Source: an uncultured Eubacterium sp.
GTDB taxonomy: Bacteria; Bacillota; Clostridia; Peptostreptococcales; Anaerovoracaceae
Direction of reading: 5' to 3'
Assembly: GCA_946555345.1 (NCBI GenBank)
Contig: CAMNSS010000001.1
Location: 227,818 to 291,817 of the forward strand
Length of the DNA stretch: 64,000 nt
Part shown: one piece after another, positions 18,292 to 27,328 of the stretch
Layout: each line of letters opens with the position of its first letter
How positions within the stretch are numbered: the stretch's first letter is position 1
The notes under the pieces: generated by a model
Told to the model about the DNA's origin: nothing
Database searches by the model: none
The model's input: the letters and a program-made list of their open reading frames with translations, nothing else
Made by a program: the position numbers and the translations under genes

Positions 18292-19305
18292 CTATTTCAG
18301 GTATTCTTTAAAGAAGCCTTCCAGCTTATCGAACGGGATCGCATCCTTTCCGCCTCCGTCGTACAAGTCGGTGTGGACGGCATCCGGGATGATCAGTAGC
18401 TCTTTGTTATCCGAAAAAGGGTTATCCGTTGCCATGGTGGCATACGCATCGCGGCTGAAATAGCAGGAGTGCGCCTTTTCCCCGTGCATGATCAGGACGG
18501 CGCTGCGGATTTCATTGCTGTAGCTTAAAATCGGCTGGTTCATGAAAGACATACATCCGATTACGTTCCAGCCGCCGTTGGAGTTCAGGGAACGCGCATG
18601 ATAGCCACGGCCGGTTTTATAATAATCGTAATAATCTGCGACGAAGAACGGCGCATCTTCTGGGAGCGGATCGACGACCCCGCCGCCTGGCGCATAGCTG
18701 TCATTTTTGTAATCGTTGGTCCTTTGCGCATTCATGGCTGCTTTTTTTGCATACCTTGCGCCTGCGGAATCCTCTGCGTCAAAATAACCGTTGGCGTTGA
18801 CGCGGGACATATCGTACATCGTGGAAGTGACCGTTGCCTTGATGCGGGTATCCAGCGCCGCCGCATTCAGGGCCAGGCCGCCCCAGCCACAGATGCCGAT
18901 AATGCCGATTTTTTCAGGATCGACGTTTTCCTGCACGGAGAGAAAATCCACCGCCGCCTGGAAATCTTCGGTGTTGATGTCGGGGGAAGCCATGTACCGG
19001 GGATTGCCGCCGCTTTCTCCCGTGTAGGACGGATCAAAAGCGATCGCAAGAAAACCGCGCGTTGCCATTTCCTGCGCATACAGGCCGGCCGCTTGTTCTT
19101 TTACGGCTCCGAACGGTCCGCATACCGCAATCGCCGCCAACTGATCGGCCGCTTCCTTTGGCGTGTAAAGGTCTGCCGCCAGCGTGATGCCGTAACGGTT
19201 ATGGAATGTCACCTTGCGGTGGTCTATCGTTTTGCGTTTGGGGAAGGTCTTATCCCATTCGTTTGTTAATTTGAGGTTTTCCATTGTTGCCATTTTCGTC
19301 GTCAT
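18292..19305 (-). CDS. Alpha/beta hydrolase (dienelactone hydrolase / YcjY-like)
   Basis: 337-residue cytosolic hydrolase of the family often annotated as alpha/beta hydrolase next to LysR or flavodoxin genes. The oxyanion region is AIAVCGPFGAVKEQ. The nucleophile elbow is IGICGWGG (about 137-144), with Cys in the nucleophile position as in dienelactone hydrolases. The late His is in IPDAVHTDLYDGG (about 310). No signal peptide is seen. Start choice among the clustered Met codons (1, 5, 8) is uncertain; AAAGGATG lies upstream of the first. It is divergent from the LysR gene at 19708, a usual regulator-target pair. The substrate is unknown. Confidence 0.8.
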   Translation of the reverse strand: MTTKMATMENLKLTNEWDKTFPKRKTIDHRKVTFHNRYGITLAADLYTPKEAADQLAAIAVCGPFGAVKEQAAGLYAQEMATRGFLAIAFDPSYTGESGGNPRYMASPDINTEDFQAAVDFLSVQENVDPEKIGIIGICGWGGLALNAAALDTRIKATVTSTMYDMSRVNANGYFDAEDSAGARYAKKAAMNAQRTNDYKNDSYAPGGGVVDPLPEDAPFFVADYYDYYKTGRGYHARSLNSNGGWNVIGCMSFMNQPILSYSNEIRSAVLIMHGEKAHSCYFSRDAYATMATDNPFSDNKELLIIPDAVHTDLYDGGGKDAIPFDKLEGFFKEYLK

Positions 19306-19707
19306 TTTATCTTGTCATCCTTTCTGCTGCAACATATTTATGGTTAAGATTCCTCACAGCCAGTAAGGAATTATCCATTTTGTTGCTTTGCTTATGCAAA
19401 AAATAACGTTTGAGAGATAGGGCTGCCTCGGATGCCTGGCAAAGCTTGCAGTTCATATTATTTTTTCCCGGCGTTTTTTGTTGATTTTTGCATATCCGCC
19501 AATCGGTTTCCTTGTAAATCGCATTATACGCCCTTGTTTTTCGGCGTGCTAATGGTTATAATTTATATCATGATATGAAAAATTAGAATATCATAAAGGG
19601 TAAAGATGCGGAATGCTACGGAGTGTCAAGGCACAAACCATTACGACGCAAAAAATGCAAAACGCTATGGCGTGCAAAAATTCAAAATGCCGGGGAGGCG
19701 AATTGAT
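19306..19707. promoter_or_regulatory. Divergent regulatory region with likely LysR operator
   Basis: About 400 bp without a gene. It contains the perfect palindrome ATATCATGATAT (19565-19576) and a partial repeat AATATCAT about 11 bp further on. This is the kind of paired, dyad-symmetric, T-N11-A-containing site that LysR regulators bind near their own promoter. TATAATTTATAT at about 19556-19567 is a possible -10 for the LysR gene. Confidence 0.45.
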
Positions 19708-20592
19708 ATGGAACTTAGGACGATGCGGTATTTTCTCGCAGTAGCGAGGGAAGAAAACATGACCCGTGCGGCAGAGCAGCTTCACGTTACCCAGCCGACG
19801 CTTTCCAAACAGTTAAAATCGCTGGAGGATGAACTAGGGAAAAAGCTGTTTATCCGGCACAGTTTTCACATTGAGCTGACCGAGGAAGGCGTTCTCTTGC
19901 GCAAGCGCGCCGAGGATTTGGTAAAAATGGCCGATAAAATCACCGAGGAATTTCATGCGTTCGATGATATTCTGGGCGGCGACGTTTACTTTGGCTTGGC
20001 GGAATCCTACCAGATCAGGCATCTTGCCGCTGCAATCCGGGCGTTCAAGGATATCTGCCCGGGCCTGCGTTATCATATCACCAGCGGCGATACGGAGCAG
20101 GTAACGGAAAAGCTCGATAAGGGGCTTCTCGATTTTGCCGTGCTGGCGCAAGAACCGAACGCTGCCAAATACCACTGCCTGCCCTTTCCAAATGCTGATT
20201 TATGGGGGCTGGTCATGCCCGCCAGTTGTCCGTTGGCACAGAAAAATGAGATATATGCCAGCGATTTATCCGGGCTTCCTTTGTTTTGTTCGGAACAGGG
20301 TTGGCAGCACGATATCCCCAGGTGGTGTGGAAATGATATGGAAAAGCTGCACTTGGAGGGGTCGTTTCGGTTGTCTTATAACGGTTCGATTTTTGTTCGG
20401 GAGGGGCTTGGATATCTCTTGACTTTCCAGCATTTGATTGACACGAACCCCGATAGCGGGCTTGTATTCCGTCCTCTCGCGCCGAGGCTTGAAACGAAGA
20501 TCTATTTGATCTGGAAAAGATATCAGGTGTTTACGCCGATTGCCGAGCGGCTTTTGGAAATGCTGAAGGACAGTTTTTCGTTTTCGGCGTGA
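19708..20592 (+). CDS. LysR family transcriptional regulator
   Basis: 294-residue LysR protein. The N-terminal winged HTH (about 1-60) reads ELRTMRYFLAVAREENMTRA and continues AEQLHVTQPTLSKQLKSLED. The ligand-binding domain begins around GDVYFGLAESYQIRHL (about 90), and residues vary as usual for effector specificity. The ATG at 19708 is preferred over an upstream in-frame start at 19606: GGGGAGG lies 9 bp before it and the HTH starts at once. It probably controls the divergent hydrolase (18292-19305). Confidence 0.92.
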   Translation: MELRTMRYFLAVAREENMTRAAEQLHVTQPTLSKQLKSLEDELGKKLFIRHSFHIELTEEGVLLRKRAEDLVKMADKITEEFHAFDDILGGDVYFGLAESYQIRHLAAAIRAFKDICPGLRYHITSGDTEQVTEKLDKGLLDFAVLAQEPNAAKYHCLPFPNADLWGLVMPASCPLAQKNEIYASDLSGLPLFCSEQGWQHDIPRWCGNDMEKLHLEGSFRLSYNGSIFVREGLGYLLTFQHLIDTNPDSGLVFRPLAPRLETKIYLIWKRYQVFTPIAERLLEMLKDSFSFSA

Positions 20593-20918
20593 TTTTCAGC
20601 GAGAAGCGACTGCGTTAAAGAAACGAAACAAGGAGTTTGCAAAAGAAAATTCCAGGAAAATTTTATAAAAGCCTATCAATGTTTTATTCGGTACATGATA
20701 TTAATGATGAACCAGGAGAGCTTTTATTCGGGTTTTCGCATAGCGTGGTATCATACCATGTGAAAATCTTTTTTATGTTGTATCGAACTGTATCGAAATT
20801 TTTTTGCAAGCCGAATACAAGTAAACTCATGGAGCAGATGCCGGGCAAGGATAATCTCAATGCAGCACATTTGCAAGCCGTAAGAAACAAAGCTGTGGCA
20901 GGCGTGGATGTCATGGAA
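20593..20918. other. Intergenic region after the LysR gene
   Basis: About 325 bp, A+T-rich in its first two thirds. An open frame of 103 codons crosses it on the plus strand but has no ribosome binding site and no recognisable domain. I see no convincing element apart from the terminator at 20919. Confidence 0.4.
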
Positions 20919-20946
20919 AAGAGGCAAGAATTATCTCTTGCCTCTT
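20919..20946 (-). terminator. Intrinsic terminator of the carboxylesterase gene
   Basis: AAGAGGCAAGA-N6-TCTTGCCTCTT is a perfect 11 bp stem. On the minus strand it is followed by TTTT, 24 bp past the esterase stop codon. Confidence 0.8.
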
Positions 20947-20970
20947 AAATCAAGTCTCGTGTTTTATTGC

Positions 20971-22602
20971 CTATTTCGCCGGGGCTTTTACATCGAACAT
21001 ACTGCGCAGGTATTCGCGCCCATCCCGGTCGGGGTCGCTAACAGCCTCCCACTTGCCTTCGTCGATTGTCATGACCATGCGCTTATCAAGCTCGTACTTC
21101 GGCCAATCGCATACGCCTTCAACAGAAGGGTTGCCGTTTGTTGCAAAGTTTACCCATGCTGCCTGCACTTGTTTGGAAAATTCTTCCGAAAGGTTTTTCC
21201 CATTGTACATTTCAGCTTCTTTGCTATCGAAATTCCCGAATACGAATGCCAGCTCCGTCGCATGCGCCGCTTTCAGTTTATCCACCTTGGAATTCCAATC
21301 CCATTCGTATACATACACGTTGTTATATTGCGTCTGCAAATCCGCGAATATGTGGGACGGCTGGATGATCCAGTATTCACTGCCGAACTGGATGTACTTT
21401 TCCGGGTCATCGCCAAGATGCTCGATGTATTTTTCGGCGGCTTCCTTATTTTTGCTGAAATCCTTGCCCAGCGTCGTTCCATCCGGAAATTCTTCTTCCA
21501 TGCTCTTATCCAGGTTTTCATCATACAGATAGAAATAATTCAGTTCATTTTTATTGGTCCCGATCATGATATCCACCCCGGAACCGGCGCCGTCGGCGAT
21601 GCTGTCAAACACGTTTTCGGAAAATGCATATCCGTCCGGCGTGCATCCCCAAGTCGCCACGTCCAGCTCATCGCCAATTTCATCAGAAAGCTGCTCGCTG
21701 TACTTTTCAACATCCTCTGCGGACAATGCCAGCAATCCGTCGATGTCCTTGGCGCCCGTGATCTTCAAGAACTGCTGCGCAATATATTTGCTGGAAGCAA
21801 TTTTATCAGATGGTGTTTCACCCGTATGGAGAATGCTGGCGTCCCCGCCGCTCTCAATGATCGCTTTCTGAAAAAGGCCATCTGTCTGTTCCGTCGACAT
21901 AAGGCGCATAATCGCTGAACCGCCTGCCGATTCACCAAACACAGTGACATTCCCAGGGTCTCCGCCGAAAGAAGCGATATTTTCCTTTACCCACTTCAGC
22001 GCGGCGATCTGATCCAGAACACCCACGTTTCGCGAATGCTCATAGCCCTCGCCGCCGATTTCGGACAAATCCAGAAATCCGAACACCCCGACTCTGTAGT
22101 TAAAAGAAACCATGACGACATCATTGTTTTCCGCCATATTCATGCAATCATACATCGGATCTGCCGTACCGCCGTTCGTATTGCCGCCACCGTAAATCCA
22201 AACCATGACTGGCTTCTTTGCATCGAGGTCTTTTGTCCATACATTTGCCGTCAGGCAATCTTCCCCCTGCGGCGTCAAGGACGCCCCTTCAAATTCATCT
22301 TCAACCTGCACTGGCGTATTGCCATATTCGGTACATTCTATCGTCTCATCGCTTTCCTCTAACGGCTGCGCTTCTTTCCATCGCAAATCTTCAACCGGCT
22401 GCTTGGCGTACGGGATTCCTTTAAAGGACTTGACACCGTTGTCATTGTCTGCGCCAATATATGTACCGTACTTCGTCACGACTGTCGCCTCGCCTGCGGA
22501 TTCGCCCTCGTCATCATTGCCGCACCCCGCCAAGGCAAAGCACAGGGAGAGCGCCAGCATAAGGACTATGGCCAGCCCTTTCATTTTTTTAAATCGCTTC
22601 AT
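20971..22602 (-). CDS. Carboxylesterase type B, lipoprotein
   Basis: 543-residue extracytoplasmic esterase. The N-terminus has a positively charged start, a hydrophobic run and the lipobox LAGC (Cys about 27), so it is probably anchored on the outer face of the membrane. The type B signatures are present: EDCLTANVW (about 115), the oxyanion loop VWIYGGGNTNGG, and the nucleophile elbow VFGESAGGSA (Ser about 227). The catalytic Glu/Asp and His are expected in GTNKNELNYF (about 353) and in HATELAFVFGNF (about 445). Carboxylesterase folds usually have about 500-550 residues. It is 134 bp downstream of the membrane-bound LuxR gene on the same strand, which may regulate it. Confidence 0.92.
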   Translation of the reverse strand: MKRFKKMKGLAIVLMLALSLCFALAGCGNDDEGESAGEATVVTKYGTYIGADNDNGVKSFKGIPYAKQPVEDLRWKEAQPLEESDETIECTEYGNTPVQVEDEFEGASLTPQGEDCLTANVWTKDLDAKKPVMVWIYGGGNTNGGTADPMYDCMNMAENNDVVMVSFNYRVGVFGFLDLSEIGGEGYEHSRNVGVLDQIAALKWVKENIASFGGDPGNVTVFGESAGGSAIMRLMSTEQTDGLFQKAIIESGGDASILHTGETPSDKIASSKYIAQQFLKITGAKDIDGLLALSAEDVEKYSEQLSDEIGDELDVATWGCTPDGYAFSENVFDSIADGAGSGVDIMIGTNKNELNYFYLYDENLDKSMEEEFPDGTTLGKDFSKNKEAAEKYIEHLGDDPEKYIQFGSEYWIIQPSHIFADLQTQYNNVYVYEWDWNSKVDKLKAAHATELAFVFGNFDSKEAEMYNGKNLSEEFSKQVQAAWVNFATNGNPSVEGVCDWPKYELDKRMVMTIDEGKWEAVSDPDRDGREYLRSMFDVKAPAK

Positions 22603-22709
22603 CTTCTTATTGCTCCTTTCCGTGTTATCGGTTTATAATTGTCTGGCAAAACCCATCATAAAGGAGCTTGCATGAAGAAAACAATTCCACTTACGGTATC
22701 ATTTTCAAG

Positions 22710-22726
22710 ATAGCACTGGGTGCTAT
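22710..22726 (-). terminator. Short hairpin between LuxR and esterase genes
   Basis: ATAGCAC-TGG-GTGCTAT is a perfect 7 bp stem just after the LuxR stop. No clear T-run follows on the minus strand (CTTGAAAAT), so termination is probably partial. Confidence 0.35.
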
Positions 22727-22735
22727 ATGTTATTT

Positions 22736-23671
22736 TTAGCGCAGCAAAGCTTCCAATTCCGCGCGGCTGCTCACTTCTGTCTTTTTAAAGATGTTATTGA
22801 CGTGCCGTTTGACCGTATAAATCGAAATAACCAATTCCTCGGCGATCTGGTTGTTGGTTTTGCCAAATATCATCAGGACTAGCACTTCCCTTTCCCGCGC
22901 TGTCAGTTTTTGCTCCGGGTCTAGCGCTTCCACCACCTCATCGACGGTATCTTCGGAATAGAGGCCCTTTCTCTTCCAAAGGTTGGCATAGTTTGAAACA
23001 ATGCAAATGATATTCAGCAGGATATAGACGGGAACGAGGAGGTCAAAAGGGTATCCAGGCCAGTTCCGCGGTCCAATGAATTGGAAAATGCAATCCATAT
23101 CGTAAGCAAAATAGTATAGAACGTAAACGGTCATGACAATATCCAGGCAAAGAATATATCGTTTTTTCCCTTTTATGTGAAGATAACTGTACCACATGAC
23201 TTCTATGACCATTACCAAAATCGCCACTTCTCCTGTCGTTGCCAGTACTTTGCCAATAAGGATAATGTCCACTTGGTTCTCTGCCATGAAGAACATATTT
23301 GTAATCAGCCAACAGAGAAAATAGACCGTGCAGACAGCGGGAATCAAATATTTGGTTAGCACGCCTGTGTCTTTGCCAATCAGCGCGAAACAATATCTGG
23401 ACCAGGCCCATATGAATAGAGCATACAGCAGATCGAAGATAATAATTAAGGCATCGTTGATGACCTGTAGCTGGGCGAATTGCCGACAGAAGAACAACAG
23501 GAAGTTTATCATCAGGTAAAAGAAAAATATGACATGAAAAGTCAGGCTTCTGCTCTGTGCCACTGAATGAATTTGCGTAATCATCAGCGAATTTAACGTG
23601 ATTTGAATCATGCCTGTGCAAAATGCAAATACGTATACGAAGAGCATTGTATTGACTGATAACGACACCAT
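22736..23671 (-). CDS. Membrane-anchored LuxR family regulator (7 TM helices + HTH)
   Basis: 311 residues. Residues 1 to about 225 form seven hydrophobic segments separated by short loops, with no recognised sensor motif. A linker follows, then a C-terminal LuxR/GerE HTH (about 248-311): KLTAREREVLVLMIFGKTNN continuing to QIAEELVISIYTVKRHVNNI. This makes a one-component membrane receptor whose DNA-binding domain faces the cytoplasm. The ATG follows AGGAGGAAACG. The nearest possible targets are the esterase downstream and the permease-amidohydrolase pair upstream. The signal is unknown. Confidence 0.85.
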   Translation of the reverse strand: MVSLSVNTMLFVYVFAFCTGMIQITLNSLMITQIHSVAQSRSLTFHVIFFFYLMINFLLFFCRQFAQLQVINDALIIIFDLLYALFIWAWSRYCFALIGKDTGVLTKYLIPAVCTVYFLCWLITNMFFMAENQVDIILIGKVLATTGEVAILVMVIEVMWYSYLHIKGKKRYILCLDIVMTVYVLYYFAYDMDCIFQFIGPRNWPGYPFDLLVPVYILLNIICIVSNYANLWKRKGLYSEDTVDEVVEALDPEQKLTAREREVLVLMIFGKTNNQIAEELVISIYTVKRHVNNIFKKTEVSSRAELEALLR

Positions 23672-23869
23672 CGTTTCCTCCTAGCATACAGTTTTCACGC
23701 CCAGTTTTTTTAAATCGGGGAATTTTTTAAGTTACGAAATGTTATCCATAAATTGGAATACTGCCTAATCAGCATACTGAGCATATCGCAGCATATATAA
23801 ATTGCATATTTTTGGTGATTTTATAATATCGCCATCCCTATTTTACCTGGTCCCCAAAACGAATACAAC

Positions 23870-23920
23870 GAAAATAGAAAAAAGAAGCGGCTGCGAGGCT
23901 ATGCAGCTTCGCAACCGTTA
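23870..23920 (-). terminator. Intrinsic terminator between the permease and LuxR genes
   Basis: On the minus strand, AACGGTTGCGAAGCT pairs with AGCCTCGCAGCCGCTT around a short loop (23885-23919), with G-U and one mismatch, and TTCTTTTTTC follows. It ends the amidohydrolase-permease transcript. Confidence 0.7.
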
Positions 23921-23942
23921 ATCGTTATTAGGCGATGTTTTT

Positions 23943-24023
23943 GCATAGCCCGCATTGACTGCATTGTCTGAATTGTCTACATGGCCCGCATAGCCTACAT
24001 GGCTCGCATTGCCTGCATTGGCG
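23943..24023. repeat. 9-bp minisatellite, nine degenerate units
   Basis: Nine in-phase units of the pattern RCATNGNCY run without a gap. Examples are GCATAGCCC, GCATTGACT, GCATTGTCT, ACATGGCCC and GCATTGCCT. It lies 60 bp downstream of the permease stop codon and outside any gene I accept. Confidence 0.75.
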
Positions 24024-24083
24024 GCGTCTTTCGCCCGGGCCGAATATGCCGTCCCGCTCAACACCGCCGTTCAATTTACAAAA

Positions 24084-25295
24084 TTATTTCAACTGTTCCT
24101 GTTCCATCGCCAGCGATACGATCAGCCCGAACACCAGCGCCCACACAGGTGCGCCGATTCCCAGAAGCGTAGTCTTGGAAAGCCCCAACAGGAAAGCGGT
24201 GAGTGCGCCCATTTGGCATTTTCCCGCCCCGAAAGCGCCATGCAGGGAGCTTGTGAGAAGCCCTGTCATTGCAAGCCCGCAGATTAAGCTGATAATCGTC
24301 TCCGGCAGGTTCATGATCACGGGGATCAAAAGCCCCAGAAGCAGGCAGATGATAACGACGCCGATGCAGTATATCACCGCACTCGTGTAGCGGTTTTCTC
24401 TTTTTCCCGCATCCTTGCCCGATAAGATGGCGATTACCGGTCCCGCCAGGGAAATCGTGTGGCCCAGCCCGAAGGCGGCGAGGATGGAAGAAAGCCCGCT
24501 AAGCGTTGTCACCGTATTTAGCGGCAGGTCGTAGCCGTTTGATTTCAATACACCGTAGCCTTTTAAGATGTCGGCCAACGCCATGATGACTAGCGGCAGG
24601 GAGACGGAGAGCAGGACGTTGCCTGAAAAATCGGGCAGGACGATGACGGGGTGTGAAATTCCGATTTCGATCGCTTTCCCGCCCAGGTTCGTTTGGTGGA
24701 GGAAGATGGCGCAGATAATACCCGCAATCATCGCCGCCGTATGCGGTGGTATTTTTTTCGTAATCAAGGGGAAAGCGACGAACACGCCAGCGATAATGCA
24801 GCCCGACAAAGCGTCCTTTGTGATCGAGGCGATGATATCAAGCCCATAGCTCATGAACACACCTGCGACCATCCCCAAAACAATCGGCAGAGGCAGGTGC
24901 GTTCCAATCCAGCCCATAAGCCCGGTATAGCCGATGATAAACACCGCTGCTCCGGCTACGATAAATCCGCCGACGATTTCCGCCAGGGAAAATGTTTCAA
25001 ACATCGGATTCAATACGACGATTGCCGTCAGGGACGCCGCAAAGTAAAACGGCGTGCGGTAATAGAGGCTGGCGAATATCGATACAACCGCACCGATTAG
25101 CATACTGCACATGACAAATGAGACGGCTTGCTTCGGCGTCATTCCAGCGTTGTTTGCTACCGAGGCGAGCATGGGAATTGCCCCGGATAGCACGAATACC
25201 ACGGCAGTGAGGGCGGAAAATACCGCCTGGCTTTCGCAGCGCCAATCTTCTTTTAAGCTTTTAAACCCGCTTCCCGGTTCAATCAGCGGACGCAT
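24084..25295 (-). CDS. BenE-type permease (benzoate/H+ symporter family)
   Basis: 403-residue polytopic membrane protein with about 11-12 hydrophobic segments. It resembles BenE: FSALTAVVFVLSGAIPMLAS near the N-terminus, FYFAASLTAIVV (about 76), and a central LPDFSGNVLLSVSLPLVIMA. The segment GLGHTISLAGPVIAILSG is the BenE analogue of the NAT family's conserved substrate region. Its start overlaps the end of the amidohydrolase gene by 17 bp, so they form one operon. The carrier may import an aromatic or heterocyclic compound for the hydrolase. BenE was named for benzoate, but the substrate here is not known. Confidence 0.82.
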   Translation of the reverse strand: MRPLIEPGSGFKSLKEDWRCESQAVFSALTAVVFVLSGAIPMLASVANNAGMTPKQAVSFVMCSMLIGAVVSIFASLYYRTPFYFAASLTAIVVLNPMFETFSLAEIVGGFIVAGAAVFIIGYTGLMGWIGTHLPLPIVLGMVAGVFMSYGLDIIASITKDALSGCIIAGVFVAFPLITKKIPPHTAAMIAGIICAIFLHQTNLGGKAIEIGISHPVIVLPDFSGNVLLSVSLPLVIMALADILKGYGVLKSNGYDLPLNTVTTLSGLSSILAAFGLGHTISLAGPVIAILSGKDAGKRENRYTSAVIYCIGVVIICLLLGLLIPVIMNLPETIISLICGLAMTGLLTSSLHGAFGAGKCQMGALTAFLLGLSKTTLLGIGAPVWALVFGLIVSLAMEQEQLK

Positions 25296-26925
25296 GGTAA
25301 ATCACTTTCCCTTCTGCAACTGTCATAAGGATAGGAATTTGGTAAATCTCATCAACAGGCACATCGAAGATATTCTGTCCGAGGACGACGAAATCTGCAA
25401 ATTTCCCCGCTGTGATTGACCCGGTAATATCTTCTGCAAAATTAGCGTATGCGCCGTTAATGGTGAAGCTTTCGATCATTGTTTCGAGCGAAACCGCCTC
25501 TTCTTTGTTGAGGACATTGGCAGGGTTTGTGATATCGTCGTGAAAATCACATCTTGTCATGCCCATCTGTATGGCGGTAAGCGGCGCTGGCGGGAAGGTT
25601 ACAGGGAAATCGCTGCCGGATGCAATGCGAAGCCCTGCATCATCCATCAGGCTTTGCATTGGATACTCATGCTCTGCCCGCTCTTCGCCCAAATACGGAA
25701 GCTCTAAATTATAGAAATAGCCCTGTTCCTTTGCGAACCAATATGGATTCGCAGAGACGATAATTCCCTGTGCTTTTAGCCGTGCGTAATCGGCACGGTC
25801 AACGATCTGCATATGCGCTGCGATCGGGCGGATATTCGGCTTGCCGTTTTCCTTTGCGGAAAACTCCAGCGCATCCAGCATCTGTGCTACGGCGGCGTCC
25901 CCGATGACGTGGCTGTGCGTTTGGAATCCATTGGCCTCCGCCCATTTAAAATGGTTTTTCAGCATTTCATCGGGCCAAATCGGCTCGCTCCGATAATCAG
26001 GCCTGTGGGCGTAAGGCTCTTTCAAGTAAGCCGTTGCGCCTTCGATCACGCCGTCCAGTAGTACCTTTATGCTGTGAACCTGGAAATTGCCGCCTTTGTT
26101 GCATTCCTCCCGTGCGGGGACATATTGATTGCGCAGCTCCTCGATGGTCTCCGGTCTTGTCATGAGAGAACCCCTTACCTTCAAAGCCAGCTCCCCATCC
26201 CGGTCCATGGCCGCATATGCTTTGATATCGTTTGAATGAAGCTCTACCATAGGATCGTGGACCATCGTGATGCCGAGGCTGCCCATGAGCTTTTCCAGAT
26301 ACCGCACGGTTTCCTTTACTTTTTCTACGCTGTAAACTGGCTTAATCGCTTGGAACGGCGCTTGCGCTTGCTCCCGGAATGTCCCGGACAGTTCCCCGGT
26401 TTTGGGATCGATCTCCAGAACGCCGCCGTCGATTGTGGTATTCTTGGTCACGCCCGCCATTTCGATCGCTTTGGAATTTGCCCAGATCGAGTGGTGGTCG
26501 CCTGAATCGAGGACGATCGGAATCTCCGTCGTGATTTCATCCAGCCATTCTTTTCTCGGACCGCGCTCATCAAAGTGCGGGTTGATCCAGCCGGCCCCTT
26601 CTAAAAATGAAATATCCGGGTGTTCCTGGTAAAAGTTTTTCACGGTCTCCAGGCATTCTTCGCGGGAAGCTGCATCGGCGAGGTTCACTTTGAACAAAAG
26701 CTCCTGCGCTCCCGCCAGTGCATGAATATGCGAGTCGATGAATCCCGGAAGCGCCATTTTCCCTTCCAGGTCGATGTATTCCGCATCTGCTCCTGCTTTT
26801 TCACGGACTTCGGCATCCGTCCCGACGCATACGATCTTTTTTCCTTCCACGCAAAACGCCTCTGCCCAGGGAAGATCCTTATCTACTGTGTAGATCTTCC
26901 CGTTTCCATATACTGTTCTTTTCAT
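25279..26925 (-). CDS. Amidohydrolase, YtcJ-like
   Basis: 548-residue metal-dependent hydrolase of the amidohydrolase superfamily. The N-terminal beta-sandwich starts GNGKIYTVDKDLPWAEAF. The metal-binding HxH lies in GFIDSHIHALAG (about 60-71). A later metal His is in GFQTHSHVIGDAAV (about 335), and the metal Asp is expected in ASGSDFPVTFPPAPL (about 450). The C-terminal strand SITAGKFADFVVLGQN is typical of the YtcJ group. It is transcribed with the BenE-type permease and has an AAAGGAGAAA ribosome binding site. A second, divergent YtcJ homologue is at 58891. YtcJ enzymes have mixed and mostly untested substrates, so none is proposed. Confidence 0.87.
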   Translation of the reverse strand: MKRTVYGNGKIYTVDKDLPWAEAFCVEGKKIVCVGTDAEVREKAGADAEYIDLEGKMALPGFIDSHIHALAGAQELLFKVNLADAASREECLETVKNFYQEHPDISFLEGAGWINPHFDERGPRKEWLDEITTEIPIVLDSGDHHSIWANSKAIEMAGVTKNTTIDGGVLEIDPKTGELSGTFREQAQAPFQAIKPVYSVEKVKETVRYLEKLMGSLGITMVHDPMVELHSNDIKAYAAMDRDGELALKVRGSLMTRPETIEELRNQYVPAREECNKGGNFQVHSIKVLLDGVIEGATAYLKEPYAHRPDYRSEPIWPDEMLKNHFKWAEANGFQTHSHVIGDAAVAQMLDALEFSAKENGKPNIRPIAAHMQIVDRADYARLKAQGIIVSANPYWFAKEQGYFYNLELPYLGEERAEHEYPMQSLMDDAGLRIASGSDFPVTFPPAPLTAIQMGMTRCDFHDDITNPANVLNKEEAVSLETMIESFTINGAYANFAEDITGSITAGKFADFVVLGQNIFDVPVDEIYQIPILMTVAEGKVIYHASAD

Positions 26926-27328
26926 GGTTTTCTCCTTTCATTTGGCTTTATTGTAAATTTGGTTCGTTCGTTTTGTTCGTTTCTGGGGTATTGTTTGAGT
27001 TTGTCTTGCTCGTTTGTGCGGCTTTCTTATGAGCCTGTTTCACCTGTTTGTATGGTTTGTGGATTTCTTGCGGCAGGCTCTGTTCAATCGTATTTCTTTT
27101 GTTATATTACATTTTACAATGAGGGGATTTTATGGAATAGTCAGTATTTTGCAACGATATAGTCAGCATCTTGGCGTTTTTAGTTTTTTAAAGCGCATAC
27201 AGCCTTTTAGCAAGACTCCTTTCGTTTTCGGCAAAGTTTGCGCAGTTTTTATGTTTCTGCGCCGCCCTGCCTTCTTTTTCGAGTGCGTTTTTGGTATAAT
27301 CAAAAAAACGACAAAGGGGGTCTGCGCT
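26926..27328. promoter_or_regulatory. Divergent region upstream of amidohydrolase and AraC genes
   Basis: About 400 bp rich in TTTGTT and TTCGTT words. A TATAAT at 27295-27300 with a weak -35 is the likely promoter of the AraC gene. Although an open frame extends upstream to 27014, this part is hydrophobic, lacks a ribosome binding site and spans the promoter, so I treat it as non-coding. Confidence 0.45.

Noticed and set aside
20637..20948. 103-codon plus-strand frame after the LysR gene
   Set aside because: No ribosome binding site, no recognisable domain, and it ends inside the esterase terminator.
23943..24023. Possible CRISPR array
   Set aside because: 9 bp units without spacers; a minisatellite. 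No cas genes in the window.
27014..27328. Upstream extension of the AraC frame
   Set aside because: Hydrophobic low-complexity sequence that crosses the TATAAT promoter. The TTG at 27329 has the ribosome binding site and the expected N-terminus.
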